Part shown: one piece after another, positions 27,134-36,326 of the stretch | Position numbering within the stretch: the stretch's first letter is position 1 | How the letters are laid out: each line of letters starts with the position of its first letter | Origin: Geodermatophilus sp. DSM 44513 | Lineage (GTDB): Bacteria > Actinomycetota > Actinomycetes > Mycobacteriales > Geodermatophilaceae | NCBI RefSeq assembly: GCF_032460525.1 | Contig: NZ_CP135963.1 | Coordinates: 4,154,001-4,218,000, forward strand | Direction: 5' to 3' | DNA length: 64,000 nucleotides | Notes under the pieces: model-generated | Database searches by the model: none | What the model was told of the DNA's origin: nothing | Seen by the model: the letters and a program-made list of their open reading frames with translations, nothing else | Program-made: the position numbers and the translations under genes

Positions 27134-28644
27134 CGCCGGCTCCTGCGGTCGGGCAGCCCGACGCCGAGCGGGATAGCGGCGGCGGCGAAGCCGGAGTCCT
27201 GCGCGAGGTCCAGCCGCAGCGGCACGTAGCCGGCGGCGCGGATCGAGGCGTCCAGCCGGCGGCCGTGCTCGGTCACCGGCCAGGTGGCCGGGACGGTGGC
27301 GCAGGCGGCGACAGAAACGCGGACCAGCGCGTGGCCGACAGCGAGCTTCTCGTCCGCGGCGCCGATTCGCTCGGTGTCCCGCCGCTGCCGGGCCCGCTGC
27401 CGGAAGCCCATCCGGGCGCGCAGCTCGTTGCCGGTGGTGGCGCTCATCTCCTCCCGCCCGACCAGCCGGGTGGCGCGGGCCAGCGGCAGCGGCGCGAAGA
27501 ACACCGTCAGGCAGCGCCGCTCGCCCGCCGTCGTGGGCACGAGCACCGGAGCCAGCGCACCGAGCACCGCGCCGGAGTCGGGCAGCAGGACCGTGTCGGT
27601 GACCGACGCCCACGCGTCGTGCGCGTAGTGCCGCATCTCGGCCCGGGCGGCGCTGGGCCCGGCGGTGGCCATGGGCAGACCGGCGGCCAGCTGCTGACCG
27701 GAGGCGGCGGCCAGGTCGGCGGCGACGAGCTGACCGCGGTCGCCGGGCGCGAACCCGGTGCGGACCGCGGCGGCCAGCCCCGCGGAGTCCAGCCAGGTCA
27801 CCGCCGTGCAGCCGACCGGGCCGCGCAGCGCGGCCTCCACCTCGGCCATCACCGAGTGCAGCACCCGCGCACGGCCGTCCACGCCGCCGCCGCTCTCCCG
27901 CGCGGCCCGGGCGATCCGGCCCTCGCCAACCACGACGGTGACGAAGGCCTCGGTGCGCACCGCGGCCGGAGTCAGGGTGGCACTCAGGAGCGCGTTGACC
28001 CGGGCGGCCAGGGTCGGCGCGCCGGGGCGGGCGTGCTCGCTCTCCCAGGCGGTGCGTTCGGCGCCGTCGTCGGGCAGGGTGCGCACCTGCACGGTGAGGA
28101 TGTCGACCAGTTCGGTGCGCGCGGCCAGCTCGCACAGCTCGGCCAGCCCGGCCCCCATCCGGTCCCGGTCTGCCGGCTCGGCCAGCCCGATGCCGGGATG
28201 GGCGACCCGGGCCACCGCCGCCCAGGTCCGCGCCGCGCAGTCCTGCACGACCACCGGCCGGGTGAACAGCTGCCCGTAGGGCGGCCCGTCGTGGGTGCGG
28301 ATGCCGGCCAGCGCCCCCGGCAGGTCGGCCTCGGACAGGTCCTCGGCGGTCCCTGCCGCGGCCCGGGACCCGAACACCGTCCAGCCCATGACTCCTCCGA
28401 TCGCATGCAGACCGAGGTCGCCGAGCCAGCGGCCGGCCACCCGGCCCCGGATCGGCACCAGCAGCAGCGCGGCTAGCAGCGCCCACACCGGAAGCCACAG
28501 CGCGAAGAGCCCCCAGGCGCGGGCGTTCAGCGCCAGCAGCGCCGGCACCGCGGCGAGGGCCACCAGGGCCAGCTGGGCGCCGGTCATGCCGAGGAACCAG
28601 CCCGACACGTCCTTGGTGTAGTCGCCGTAGCGGTGCGCGCTCAT
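27130..28644 (-). CDS. SCO6880-family T4SS membrane protein
   Basis: A 504-residue protein with two N-terminal membrane helices (about 22-65) after a short YGDYTKDVSGWF start, then a large cytoplasmic part. This is the layout of SCO6880-type proteins, a PrgI-like membrane unit fused to the N-terminal lobe of VirB4. It lacks a P-loop. Gene order before a shorter VirB4 ATPase is characteristic of actinobacterial conjugation systems. The ATG at 28644 overlaps the stop of the upstream gene (ATGA), and its own stop overlaps the VirB4-like start. Confidence 0.8.
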   Translation of the reverse strand: MSAHRYGDYTKDVSGWFLGMTGAQLALVALAAVPALLALNARAWGLFALWLPVWALLAALLLVPIRGRVAGRWLGDLGLHAIGGVMGWTVFGSRAAAGTAEDLSEADLPGALAGIRTHDGPPYGQLFTRPVVVQDCAARTWAAVARVAHPGIGLAEPADRDRMGAGLAELCELAARTELVDILTVQVRTLPDDGAERTAWESEHARPGAPTLAARVNALLSATLTPAAVRTEAFVTVVVGEGRIARAARESGGGVDGRARVLHSVMAEVEAALRGPVGCTAVTWLDSAGLAAAVRTGFAPGDRGQLVAADLAAASGQQLAAGLPMATAGPSAARAEMRHYAHDAWASVTDTVLLPDSGAVLGALAPVLVPTTAGERRCLTVFFAPLPLARATRLVGREEMSATTGNELRARMGFRQRARQRRDTERIGAADEKLAVGHALVRVSVAACATVPATWPVTEHGRRLDASIRAAGYVPLRLDLAQDSGFAAAAIPLGVGLPDRRSRR

Positions 28645-30266
28645 CGGGCATCGCCACCGGCATCAGTAGTCGTGTCGCCCCGCGGTGCCCGGGGAGTGGG
28701 TGGATCACCGTCGACGGCTGCGGCCGCCGTGCCGGCGTCCCGGTCGGCGGCGGGTGACCACAGCGGATCCGGAGCCAGAGCGGCAGCTGACCGGCCGTCC
28801 TCGCCCGGCTGCGGTGGCTCACCGGGCTGGATGGGGGCAGAGGTCCAGCCGGCGTGTCGAGTTCCGTCGGCCGGAGTCCGGCTCCGCGTCGCCTGCCCGT
28901 AGTAGGGAGCGGTGTGCCCGATGCCGGCGCCGGAGAGCACGTCGGCGGCCGACGCCGCTACTCCGGCGGCCAGCCGACCGGCCTGCGTGCTCCCGACCGT
29001 GAGCGCGTGCAGCGCGCCGGCGAACCGGCTGCTGGTCGCGGCGTCGGCGGTCGACTCCCCCCGTGCGCGGTCCCCGGCCAGCTGCGCCGCGGCACCCGAG
29101 GCGGCCACCCCGCCAGAGGCCGCACCTGCCGCTGCCGCGCCGGCGGACCGCCCACCGCCGCGCTTCTCCAGCGCGCCCAGCACACCGCCGGAGCCGGCCA
29201 GGGACTGGCGCAGGGCCGCGCCGCTGGAGGTGCCCGGGTCGACGAAGGCCAGCAACCGGAACAGCGCGAGCGGACAGAGGGCACCGAGCAGGATCAGCAG
29301 GCAGCCGACCACCGCCATACCCACCGCGGCCTCGGTGCTGGTCTCCTCGGCACCGGTCAGCAGGCCCTCGGTGATCGTCACGCCGACCCCGAGGACCAGC
29401 ACGGCGACCGGGGCGACCAGCAGGGCGGCGAGGAACCAGCGCAGGCTGCGCCAGAACCAGGCGCTCGACGTCTGCGCCAACAGACCGCCGGCCGAGATCG
29501 CCGAGGTCGCTGCCAGCAGGATCAGCGCCGCCTCCCGGATGAGCATCAGCAACAGGTAGCCGACGCTGGCCGGCACCAGCAGAAAGATGGAGGAGACGCC
29601 CAGCACGGTGGCGACCGTGCCGTCGACCACGTCGCGGCCCACGCTGATCGACGGGTCGAAGTCGGCCAGGGTGTCGATGTCCAGCAGGCTGCGCAGCAGG
29701 CCGGTGGTCAGCCCGGAGACGCCGGTGACCAGCAGCGCCGCCACGCCGACGTAGCCGACCCAGACCAGGCCGAACTGCAGCAGCCCGATCAGCAGCCGGC
29801 CCAGCGTCTGCCCGTCCCGGCGTACCGCCGCGGCGCCCAGCTTCACCATGGCCATGAGCGCGGCCACAGAGGCGCCGATGCCGAAGGTCACCGGATACAC
29901 CGCGCCCAGCGGGCCGCCGGCGGACAGGTCCGGCGTGGTCAGGGCGTCCACCACCGAGAAGGCCAGCCCCAGCAGCCACAACCCGGCTCCCCACAGCGCG
30001 AGCATGGCGCTGATCCACACGTCGGCGACCACCGCACCGGCCGCCTCGCCGATCACGCAGAACGGATTGATCGGCAGGCACGACCACGCCTCCTCGGTCG
30101 TCGAGGGATCGGCCGGGAAGGCCCACACCACCGGATCGGCCGCCGCCGGAGCGGCCGTCGACAGCCAGCCAAGGACCGCCAGCCCGACGACGATCAGCGC
30201 CCGTGCGCGGCGCCGTCCGAACCCCGACCCAGGCGAAAGCGGGGAAGACAACCGGGGACTAGGCAT
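28641..30266 (-). CDS. VirB6/TrbL-like polytopic channel protein
   Basis: A 541-residue membrane protein. A cleavable or anchoring signal lies at about 20-43 (ends APAAADP). About six further hydrophobic helices span 75-350 (for example FGIGASVAALMAMVKLGAAAV and LLIGLLQFGLVWVGYVGVAALL). A long Ala/Gly/Ser- and Pro-rich C-terminal tail follows. This matches actinobacterial VirB6/TrbL-type T4SS proteins, which form the inner-membrane part of the channel. It overlaps the upstream gene by 8 nt and the downstream gene by an ATGA junction. Confidence rests on topology and position rather than a strong motif. Confidence 0.75.
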   Translation of the reverse strand: MPSPRLSSPLSPGSGFGRRRARALIVVGLAVLGWLSTAAPAAADPVVWAFPADPSTTEEAWSCLPINPFCVIGEAAGAVVADVWISAMLALWGAGLWLLGLAFSVVDALTTPDLSAGGPLGAVYPVTFGIGASVAALMAMVKLGAAAVRRDGQTLGRLLIGLLQFGLVWVGYVGVAALLVTGVSGLTTGLLRSLLDIDTLADFDPSISVGRDVVDGTVATVLGVSSIFLLVPASVGYLLLMLIREAALILLAATSAISAGGLLAQTSSAWFWRSLRWFLAALLVAPVAVLVLGVGVTITEGLLTGAEETSTEAAVGMAVVGCLLILLGALCPLALFRLLAFVDPGTSSGAALRQSLAGSGGVLGALEKRGGGRSAGAAAAGAASGGVAASGAAAQLAGDRARGESTADAATSSRFAGALHALTVGSTQAGRLAAGVAASAADVLSGAGIGHTAPYYGQATRSRTPADGTRHAGWTSAPIQPGEPPQPGEDGRSAAALAPDPLWSPAADRDAGTAAAAVDGDPPTPRAPRGDTTTDAGGDAR

Positions 30267-31068
30267 AGCGCAGATCCCGCCAGCCGGCGGCGATCGCCGC
30301 CTCGGTGCCCGGCCAGACCGACGGCGCCGGCGCCGGCTCCGCCCCCGGCCCGATCACCCACCGTCCGCCGGTCCAGGCCATGCGCTGGCAGTCGGCGATC
30401 GCGATCCGGGAGGTCTGCGCCACGGTGACGGTGAACTCGAAGTTCACGCACACCACCGCGAACTCCGGCCCCACCGTGCCCTTGACCAGCCCCATGACAG
30501 GTCGGACCACGATGCTCAGCTGTGGCAACCCGGCCCCGGACAGGCCGGCGGCCGACAGCAGGCTGGCCATGCCTTCCACGCCGGACCACGTCTGGCCGGT
30601 GGGGCCGCCCGGCGCGGCCCACGCGGCGATGACCTGCCGCACGCCGTCCAACGAGCCGCTCTGCATCGCGGTCACGTCGATCGCCGCCAGCTGCGCCAGC
30701 GCCCCCTCCGGCGTGTCCGGAAAGCCGGTCGGCACGTCGGCGGCACCGACGCCGGTAGGGCGCGGCAGCTCAAGCACTCCGACAGCCTCGCTGGCCAGCG
30801 GGCCAGGCAGCGCCGCCTCCGGTTCAGCAGACGGCATGGGGGCGGCGGCGAGTGCGTCCTCCCGGGACATCTCCGTCGTTGGGGCGGCAGCCTGTTGCCC
30901 GCCCTCCGTGGCGTTAGGCCCGTCCTCGGTCAGCGCGCCGACGACCGCGAAGACCAGCCCGGCCAGCAACGCCAGCGCCACCAGAACGCCGACCACAAGG
31001 AGCGCTACCAACCGGGCCGGGCCCCACTCCGACCCATCACTTCCCGGATGTCCCGGACGGCGGTTCAT
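30259..31068 (-). CDS. Conjugal transfer protein, TcpC/VirB8-like
   Basis: A 269-residue bitopic membrane protein. A short cytoplasmic start is followed by one helix (ARLVALLVVGVLVALALLAGLVF region, about 19-41), a Pro/Ala-rich linker, and a soluble outer domain from about 110 to the end. The outer domain has the strand/helix pattern and spacing of NTF2-like VirB8/TcpC domains, ending AAIAAGWRDLRYA. It starts at ATG 31068, overlapping the previous stop by one base (TGATG). Position next to VirB6- and pilin-like genes supports the assignment; sequence similarity alone would not. Confidence 0.65.
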   Translation of the reverse strand: MNRRPGHPGSDGSEWGPARLVALLVVGVLVALALLAGLVFAVVGALTEDGPNATEGGQQAAAPTTEMSREDALAAAPMPSAEPEAALPGPLASEAVGVLELPRPTGVGAADVPTGFPDTPEGALAQLAAIDVTAMQSGSLDGVRQVIAAWAAPGGPTGQTWSGVEGMASLLSAAGLSGAGLPQLSIVVRPVMGLVKGTVGPEFAVVCVNFEFTVTVAQTSRIAIADCQRMAWTGGRWVIGPGAEPAPAPSVWPGTEAAIAAGWRDLRYA

Positions 31069-31514
31069 CAGGTGCACCCGCTGCCGGTAATCGAGTCCAG
31101 GATCGTCAGGATCACCGTGTAGGTGATCGCCACCAGCACCACGACCGCGACGCCCATTGCTCCGTACCGGGACGCGTGCGGATGGGAGAAGATCCGCCCG
31201 ACCAGGATCGAGCCCAGGGACACCACCGCGCCGATGCCGATCAGCGCCAGCACACCCCACTTCGCCCAGGCGGTCACGTCATCGGCGAAGGACTGCATCC
31301 CCGGCGGCGCCTCCGGACAGATCCCGGTGTCCTCCTCGGGAGCAGGTGCAGCCACCGCTGCGGTCTCGGCCGGTGCAGCGACGGCCGGCTCCGCGCCCAG
31401 CAGGACGAGCCCGGCGAGGACGAGTACAACCGTCACGGCCGCCCGAACGGCGACCGGGGCGTTGCTGAATCCGCCGGTCACCGGGTGTGCCCCGCCGGAC
31501 CGGTCCCAGACCAC
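31068..31514 (-). CDS. Small two-helix membrane protein, VirB2-pilin-like
   Basis: A 148-residue protein. A signal peptide-like segment (about 22-45, ending AEPAVAAPAE) is followed by a short acidic stretch with a Cys (GICPEAPPG), and then two hydrophobic helices (about 85-105 and 118-142). This layout fits VirB2/TrbC-type pilins or small T4SS membrane proteins of Gram-positive systems. The frame starts at 31514, overlapping the upstream gene by 36 nt; a start further in is possible. Function is inferred from position and topology. Confidence 0.6.
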   Translation of the reverse strand: MVWDRSGGAHPVTGGFSNAPVAVRAAVTVVLVLAGLVLLGAEPAVAAPAETAAVAAPAPEEDTGICPEAPPGMQSFADDVTAWAKWGVLALIGIGAVVSLGSILVGRIFSHPHASRYGAMGVAVVVLVAITYTVILTILDSITGSGCT

Positions 31515-32431
31515 GCCGGCCGGCGCCGATGCCGAGGCTGCGGCGACCCACTCGGGACCAGGAGCGCGGCCAGCGCCCGGCCGGCGGCCGCCACCGGCTT
31601 CGGCAGCCGGTCCCCGGTCAACCCGGCGGGCTCCAGTCGCCGGTCGACCGGCACCGGGACCACCCGGCCCCGCACCCGAAGCTCACGAAGCTGCGGACCG
31701 CAACTGGCCTCCACCACCTGGGGCCAGCGCGCCGGGCCCACCGCGGCCACTACCGCGGTCCCGTCGACGGCCCCCAGCAGGTGCTCGGTCTGCCGGACCG
31801 CCGGCACCGTCACCCGAGTGACGACGACGACCATCGCCCCGCGGACCAGCGACCCGGGGAAGTCGAGCAGCGCACAGGTCAGCGACCAACCCGCATCGAC
31901 CACCACCAGTCGTTCGGCGTCGTCGGTCTCCGGCACCGGCGGCAGCTCCCCGTCGGCGGAGCGGCGAGCGAGGCGGAAGACATCCAGTCCACCGCGGCGA
32001 CCGTGCCGCCACCCGGCCCCGTCCGTGCCCAGCTCGATGGACGAGGCCGCCACCAGCCCCGACCGGACCGGCTCGGCGTAGTCGACCAGATGCACCCGCC
32101 GGCTCTCCGCCAGCCCCTCCGCGACCGCCAAGGCGACCGTCGACGCGCCGGCCCCAGCGTGGCCGGCCGCGGCGAGGACCATGGGGCCGCCGACATCGTC
32201 TCCCGCCCACGGCATCGGACCGGCAGCCGGCCGGCAGGCAGTCCGGGCGACCGCAGCGCTGGACGCGTGGCCTGCGCAGACGTCGTCGACCTCGCTGACG
32301 TCGTCGAAGATCCCGGCGCGGATCGCGATAACGGCCGCTCGCATCGCCTGCACCGTCATCGGCCGCGTCCCACCGGGATCCATGGGGCTTGCGATCGCCA
32401 TCGACGCCGACGGCGGCGCGTTACGGCTCAT
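31478..32431 (-). CDS. P-loop protein, first gene of the T4SS operon
   Basis: A 317-residue soluble protein. A Walker A-like LAAAGHAGAGASTVALAVAEG segment (no Lys) lies at about 85-105, followed by a MinD/ParA-like fold (HLVDYAEP, RLVVVDAGWSLT, GAMVVVVTRVTVPAVRQTEHLLG). Such deviant, Lys-less P-loop proteins lead conjugation operons in other actinobacteria (DUF6668-like); the family match is tentative. I prefer the ATG at 32431, which leaves room for a promoter after the operator pair at 32495-32516. ATGs at 32473 and a start at 32494 are alternatives. It may be a regulator or a positioning ATPase of the channel. Confidence 0.6.
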   Translation of the reverse strand: MSRNAPPSASMAIASPMDPGGTRPMTVQAMRAAVIAIRAGIFDDVSEVDDVCAGHASSAAVARTACRPAAGPMPWAGDDVGGPMVLAAAGHAGAGASTVALAVAEGLAESRRVHLVDYAEPVRSGLVAASSIELGTDGAGWRHGRRGGLDVFRLARRSADGELPPVPETDDAERLVVVDAGWSLTCALLDFPGSLVRGAMVVVVTRVTVPAVRQTEHLLGAVDGTAVVAAVGPARWPQVVEASCGPQLRELRVRGRVVPVPVDRRLEPAGLTGDRLPKPVAAAGRALAALLVPSGSPQPRHRRRPAWSGTGPAGHTR

Positions 32432-32494
32432 CCGGCCGCGCCTCGATCCCCGACGCCGCGCTGTGCTCTGCATGCGTCGACCGTGTCGCCCCAA

Positions 32495-32516
32495 CCTCCA
32501 GTAGTCCTCCAGTCGG
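32495..32516 (-). promoter_or_regulatory. 11-bp tandem operator (ACTGGAG) before the T4SS operon
   Basis: Read on the minus strand: CCGACTGGAGG then ACTACTGGAGG, followed by TTGGGGCGACACGGT. Same period and core as the site before the relaxase, and pointing towards the T4SS operon. Confidence 0.65.
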
Positions 32517-32595
32517 CAACTTCTCGGAGGTCCCGTCCGGAGATCAGGGGTGTGCCGACGCAGCGCGCAGTGACGGACGGCCCCGCCACCGGGGG

Positions 32596-32617
32596 ACTAC
32601 TGGAGGATTACCGGAGG
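32596..32617 (+). promoter_or_regulatory. Oppositely oriented copy of the 11-bp tandem operator
   Basis: On the plus strand ACTACTGGAGG then ATTACCGGAGG (one mismatch in the second core). It lies 79 bp from the minus-oriented pair, so the two pairs diverge. It points towards the broken Abi-like gene and the cargo operon; it may serve no intact gene now. Confidence 0.6.
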
Positions 32618-32689
32618 AGCTCACGCCGCGCGCCGGCTGGCGCTGTGCCCTTGATCCGCTCCTCTTCAGGGACGCTGGGCGACCGTGAC

Positions 32690-33290
32690 CGGCAAGCAGA
32701 TTGTGGGTGTCGAGCCAGCTGCGCAGCTGCGGGTGAACGAAGCCCAGCGACGTCGAGCAGGTCGGTGTAGCGGTCGGGCAGCGGCTCGGCCAGCAGCGGC
32801 TCGTGGTGGGCCACGCGGTTGCGCAGCACGTGCAACCGGCGACCGGGCGACCGGGCGACCGGGCGACCGGGCGACCGGAGGCTCCAGCAGGCGCCGATCG
32901 GATCCGGGCAAATACGGAAGGGCGGGTCGCAGCGCCGGCCACAGGGTGGCGGTGTGGCGGCGGGCGAGCAGGAACCGCTAGAAGGCGAACCCCAGTTCGG
33001 CGACGAACTTGCCGGGCAGCAGCGGGGCGCCGACCCGCTGCAGCTGCTGTTGGCTCGGATGATGTCGTCGCGGGCGTGCTGGGCGAGTTCTCGAGCTGGG
33101 TCGTCGTACCACGGCCCGGCCAGCTCGCCGACCTCGAGCTGCGGCACCGCTGCCGGGCCCGCGCCGAGGACCGGCATCCGCTGCGCCGAAGACAGCGGCC
33201 TGGCCAACCGGCCGCTGCACGACGTCGCGCAGAACCAGATCTGGTGCGCCATCGTCGCGCTCGCCGGCGATCTAGTCCAGATCTAGTCCG
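32690..33290 (-). pseudogene. Broken Abi-like (abortive infection family) gene
   Basis: Fragments of an Abi-like protein can be followed through three frames on the minus strand. GPWYDDPARELAQHARDDI comes first, then a frameshift to LLPGKFVAELGFAF. Next is a TAG (32978-32980) at the position of a conserved Trp, then RFLLARRHTATLWPALRP. An 8-bp repeat tract follows, then RLHVLRNRVAHHEPLLAE, and after a further shift FVHPQLRSWLDTHN. The LRNRxAHHEP motif is characteristic of the family. At least three disabling changes make it a pseudogene. It lies between the T4SS operon and the cargo operon. Confidence 0.75.
32841..32880 (+). repeat. 8-bp tandem repeat GACCGGGC in the Abi-like pseudogene
   Basis: GACCGGGC is repeated four times with a fifth, partial copy (GACCGGAG). 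Because 8 is not a multiple of 3, each change in copy number shifts the frame. It lies exactly before the conserved RLHVLRN motif, where homologues have no insert. Confidence 0.75.
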
Positions 33291-33715
33291 CCTAAATGCA
33301 GACCCTCGCCACCATAGGCCGGCGCACCTGGTTGCACCTCGCCCGACCAGCGCCGTTCACTGGCCTGGCTCTTAACGGCCTCCGCCGGCTTGACGCCTTG
33401 GCCGCCCGGCTAACCATGGCGCCACCCGCCCCGACGACCAGCGACCGCCCGGACCCGTGGAGCCCGGCGACCACCCCGACGACACGGGGCCAGCTGTCAC
33501 ACCCCCAACGCAGAATCACCGACCACGGCGGTCAAGAACCCGCCACCGGCTCACGCGGCCGACCCATGCAAGATCCGGGCTAGGCCCAGCATTCGAGACT
33601 TTGCAGACGCCCGGCTTCGACTGGTACCGTGAAGTTCTGCAAGGTCACAGACCGCCTCTCCTGTCCGTCCGGGGGAAAGGCGAAGTGTAGTCGTCAGGGC
33701 GGCCTGAGGGTCGCT
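33291..33715. other. Region upstream of the cargo operon
   Basis: About 425 bp with no convincing gene. A short plus-strand reading at 33296-33583 lacks a ribosome site and any family. The cargo operon's promoter should lie here; no motif was identified. Confidence 0.4.
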
Positions 33716-34903
33716 TTGTATTCGACACGCAACCGTTCTGTCGCCGCTCATCTCTGGACCGTCTTCTTCGTCAACGGGGCCGTTCTCTCCAGCTGGGCCC
33801 CGCGCATTCCAGAGGTCAAGCACTTCCTCGATCTCAGCGACAGCGGACTGGGCATTGCCTTGTTCGGCGTCGCCGCAGGATCGGTCCCCGCACTGCTGCT
33901 CACGGCTCGGATACTCAATCATCTGAGATCAGCACCGGTCTGCGTGGTCACCGCCCTGATCTTCAGCGCGTCGCTGCCCCTGATCGGCGCCGTCGACGAC
34001 GTTTGGCAGCTGACCGCGGTGCTCATGTTGCTCGGGGCGTCCAGCGGCGTCCTCGACGTCGCCATGAACACCGCCGGCATCACCTACCAGCAGCACACCG
34101 GTCAGCGGGTCCTGTCCCGGCTACACGGCGGGTACAGCCTGGGCGTGCTCGCTGGCGCTGTCGGCGGGGTTATCGCCACACACGTTGGCGCCACAGTGAC
34201 CGGGCACTTCCTTGTCGTCGCCGTCCTCCTTGTGGTCCTGACCCTGGTGGGCGCTCCGACGCTGTGGTCCCAGCCCTGGGGCCCCGCCGAACGAGAGGCC
34301 GAAGACACCCAGATTCTGTCGCGGAACGGGCGCTCCCGCTTGCCCCTGGCGATCGCGGTGCTCGCCTTCTCTGGCCTGCTGATCGAGGGTCTCGTCACCG
34401 ACTGGTCGGCCCTCCTGATCACCCGCGACCTTGGAGCGCCGGCCTCCTTGGGAGCCACCGCCTTGGCCGTGTTCAGCCTCGCCATGTTCATCTCCCGCTC
34501 AGCCGGCGACACGGTACTCAACCGTTTCGAGGAACGCAGGGTTCTGATGACCATTGCCATACTCGTGGCCTGCCTCGTGGCGTTCGGCTCTGTGGTCGCC
34601 CATCCCCTGGCCATGGTCGTGGCCATCGGCCTGGTCGGGCTGGTCCTCGGCCCGGTCTTCCCCGTGTCCCTTTCCCGTGCCAGCCGATCGGCACCTGCAC
34701 GCGCCGCGGCGATGACCGCGCGGGTCAGCGCTGTTGGGTACATCGCATATCTCGGTGGACCGCCCGTGATCGGCTTCGCCGCCGACGTCATCGGTTTGCC
34801 CATCGCCTTCGCCGCCGTGGCGGCGCTCAGTTGCATGGGCATCGTCATTGTCCGCCGTAGCCCACCTGATGCCATCCCACAGAGCGCAGCCCTGCACGGC
34901 TGA
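33716..34903 (+). CDS. MFS transporter, first gene of the amino-sugar cargo operon
   Basis: A 395-residue polytopic membrane protein with about twelve hydrophobic helices. The N-terminus carries AHLWTVFFVNGAVLSSWAPRIPE, and the LGIALFGVAAGSVPALLL and VLSRLHGGYSLGVLAGA segments mark a sugar/drug MFS type close to many annotated 'MFS transporter' exporters. It is the first gene of a five-gene plus-strand run and probably exports the product or protects the producer. The frame opens with GTG 33629, but family alignment favours a start near TTG 33716, with GAGGG upstream. Its base composition is milder in GC than the element backbone, like the rest of the operon. Confidence 0.82.
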   Translation: MYSTRNRSVAAHLWTVFFVNGAVLSSWAPRIPEVKHFLDLSDSGLGIALFGVAAGSVPALLLTARILNHLRSAPVCVVTALIFSASLPLIGAVDDVWQLTAVLMLLGASSGVLDVAMNTAGITYQQHTGQRVLSRLHGGYSLGVLAGAVGGVIATHVGATVTGHFLVVAVLLVVLTLVGAPTLWSQPWGPAEREAEDTQILSRNGRSRLPLAIAVLAFSGLLIEGLVTDWSALLITRDLGAPASLGATALAVFSLAMFISRSAGDTVLNRFEERRVLMTIAILVACLVAFGSVVAHPLAMVVAIGLVGLVLGPVFPVSLSRASRSAPARAAAMTARVSAVGYIAYLGGPPVIGFAADVIGLPIAFAAVAALSCMGIVIVRRSPPDAIPQSAALHG

Positions 34904-34934
34904 CTCCACCAACTCCCAGAAAGGACACGTCTAC

Positions 34935-36326
34935 ATGGCGCACCTTCAAGCCATCCAGGTCGGCCGATACTCCATCGAGCGGCTTTATGAGCATCTCACC
35001 CCACAGGACCGCAGCGCCCTGGTCCAACAATGCCGCGGGTCTGCTGACCGAGGACCGACCGTCTGGCACGTCAACTCGACCGCAGCAGGTGGAGGAGTTG
35101 CCGAGATGATCGCCCCGCTGGTCGGATACGGACGCGAGATCGGCCTCGATATTCGGTGGCTGGTGATCCAGGCCAGCCCCGAGTTCTTCGAGGTCACCAA
35201 GCGCGTCGACAACGGCATCTCCGGGATCTCGGGAGATGGAGGAGCCCTGGGAGAGGCCGAGCACAAGACCTACTCGAATACCAGTCGTGAAGCCGCCGCG
35301 GGCCTGCGCGACCATGTTAGGTCCGGCGACTTCGTCTTCTTGCACGACCCTCAGACCGCCGGATTGGTGGCAGAGATCAGCCGGATCGGAGCAACACCGA
35401 TCTGGCGCGCCCACAACGGGGCGGACCGCCCCAACGAGCACACCGAGCGGTCGTGGGCATTCCTCCACCGCTACCTCACCGAGGTGAGTGCCTTCGCCTT
35501 CACGATGCCCCACTTCAGCCCGGCGTGGATGACGTCCCGACCCCTCTACACCATCACCCCGTTCATCGACCCTGGATCACCTAAGAATGCCCGGATGAAC
35601 GCCGGGCATGCCGCGGATGTGCTCGCCGATTGGGGCATCGTGTCCGGGGACCAGCAGTCCAAAGCGACCCGCCGCGCCACAATCGTCCGTGAGGGGCCGG
35701 CTCCGAAAACCTCCACCCCGATGCTCGCCCAGGTCTCCAGGTGGGACCCCGTCAAAGACATGGAGGGCGTCCTTACAGCATTCGCCGAGCACCTGGTCGA
35801 CGACACCGAGGCGTACCTGTCGCTGATCGGACCTGAGGTGACCGGAGTGGCCGACGACCCAGAGGCCGAGGAGTACTTCGAGCGTTGCGTCTCGCTCTAC
35901 AAGAAACTTCCGGAACCGGTGCGCCGCCGATGCCAACTGGTCTGTCTCCCAATGGGCGACAGGACCGCCAACGCCATGGCCGTCAACGCCGCTCAGACGC
36001 ACGCTGCTGTGGTCGCCCAGAAGAGCGTCTCGGAGGGCTTCGGCCTGACTGTCGCCGAAGCTATGTGGAAAGGCACGGCGGTCGTCGCCTCGGACGTGGG
36101 TGGGATTTCCCTGCAGATCGAGCACGACACCTCCGGCGTGCTCGTGGACTGGGACGACCTTCAGCAGTTCGCTCGATCCGTCGACTCGTTGCTCAACGAC
36201 TCGGCCTCTCGTCAGGAGATGGGATCGGCGGCTCGGGAACGGGTCCGGAACCTGTTCCTGCCGAACAAGCACTTCCTCTCCGAGCTGGATCTGATCGACG
36301 ACCTCGCGAAAGGACATCACCTGTGA
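34935..36326 (+). CDS. GT4 glycosyltransferase, trehalose-synthase (TreT)-like
   Basis: A 463-residue, two-domain GT-B enzyme. The N-terminal half has VWHVNSTAAGGGVAEMIAPL, DIRWLVIQASPEFFEVTKRV and FVFLHDPQTAGLV, the pattern of TreT/trehalose phosphorylase-type GT4 enzymes. These join a nucleotide sugar or sugar phosphate to a sugar acceptor with retention. The C-terminal half has LAQVSRWDPVKDMEGVL, QKSVSEGFGLTVAEAMWKG and a VVASDVGGI nucleotide-binding end. The ATG at 34935 follows AAAGGA. Neighbours suggest an amino-sugar donor or acceptor, giving an aminotrehalose-like product; this substrate is inference. The next gene starts in its stop codon (GTGA). Confidence 0.85.
   Translation: MAHLQAIQVGRYSIERLYEHLTPQDRSALVQQCRGSADRGPTVWHVNSTAAGGGVAEMIAPLVGYGREIGLDIRWLVIQASPEFFEVTKRVDNGISGISGDGGALGEAEHKTYSNTSREAAAGLRDHVRSGDFVFLHDPQTAGLVAEISRIGATPIWRAHNGADRPNEHTERSWAFLHRYLTEVSAFAFTMPHFSPAWMTSRPLYTITPFIDPGSPKNARMNAGHAADVLADWGIVSGDQQSKATRRATIVREGPAPKTSTPMLAQVSRWDPVKDMEGVLTAFAEHLVDDTEAYLSLIGPEVTGVADDPEAEEYFERCVSLYKKLPEPVRRRCQLVCLPMGDRTANAMAVNAAQTHAAVVAQKSVSEGFGLTVAEAMWKGTAVVASDVGGISLQIEHDTSGVLVDWDDLQQFARSVDSLLNDSASRQEMGSAARERVRNLFLPNKHFLSELDLIDDLAKGHHL

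Noticed and set aside
32841..32880. Short tandem repeats considered as a CRISPR array
   Set aside because: The 8-bp units are contiguous with no spacers; no CRISPR array or cas gene was found in the window.
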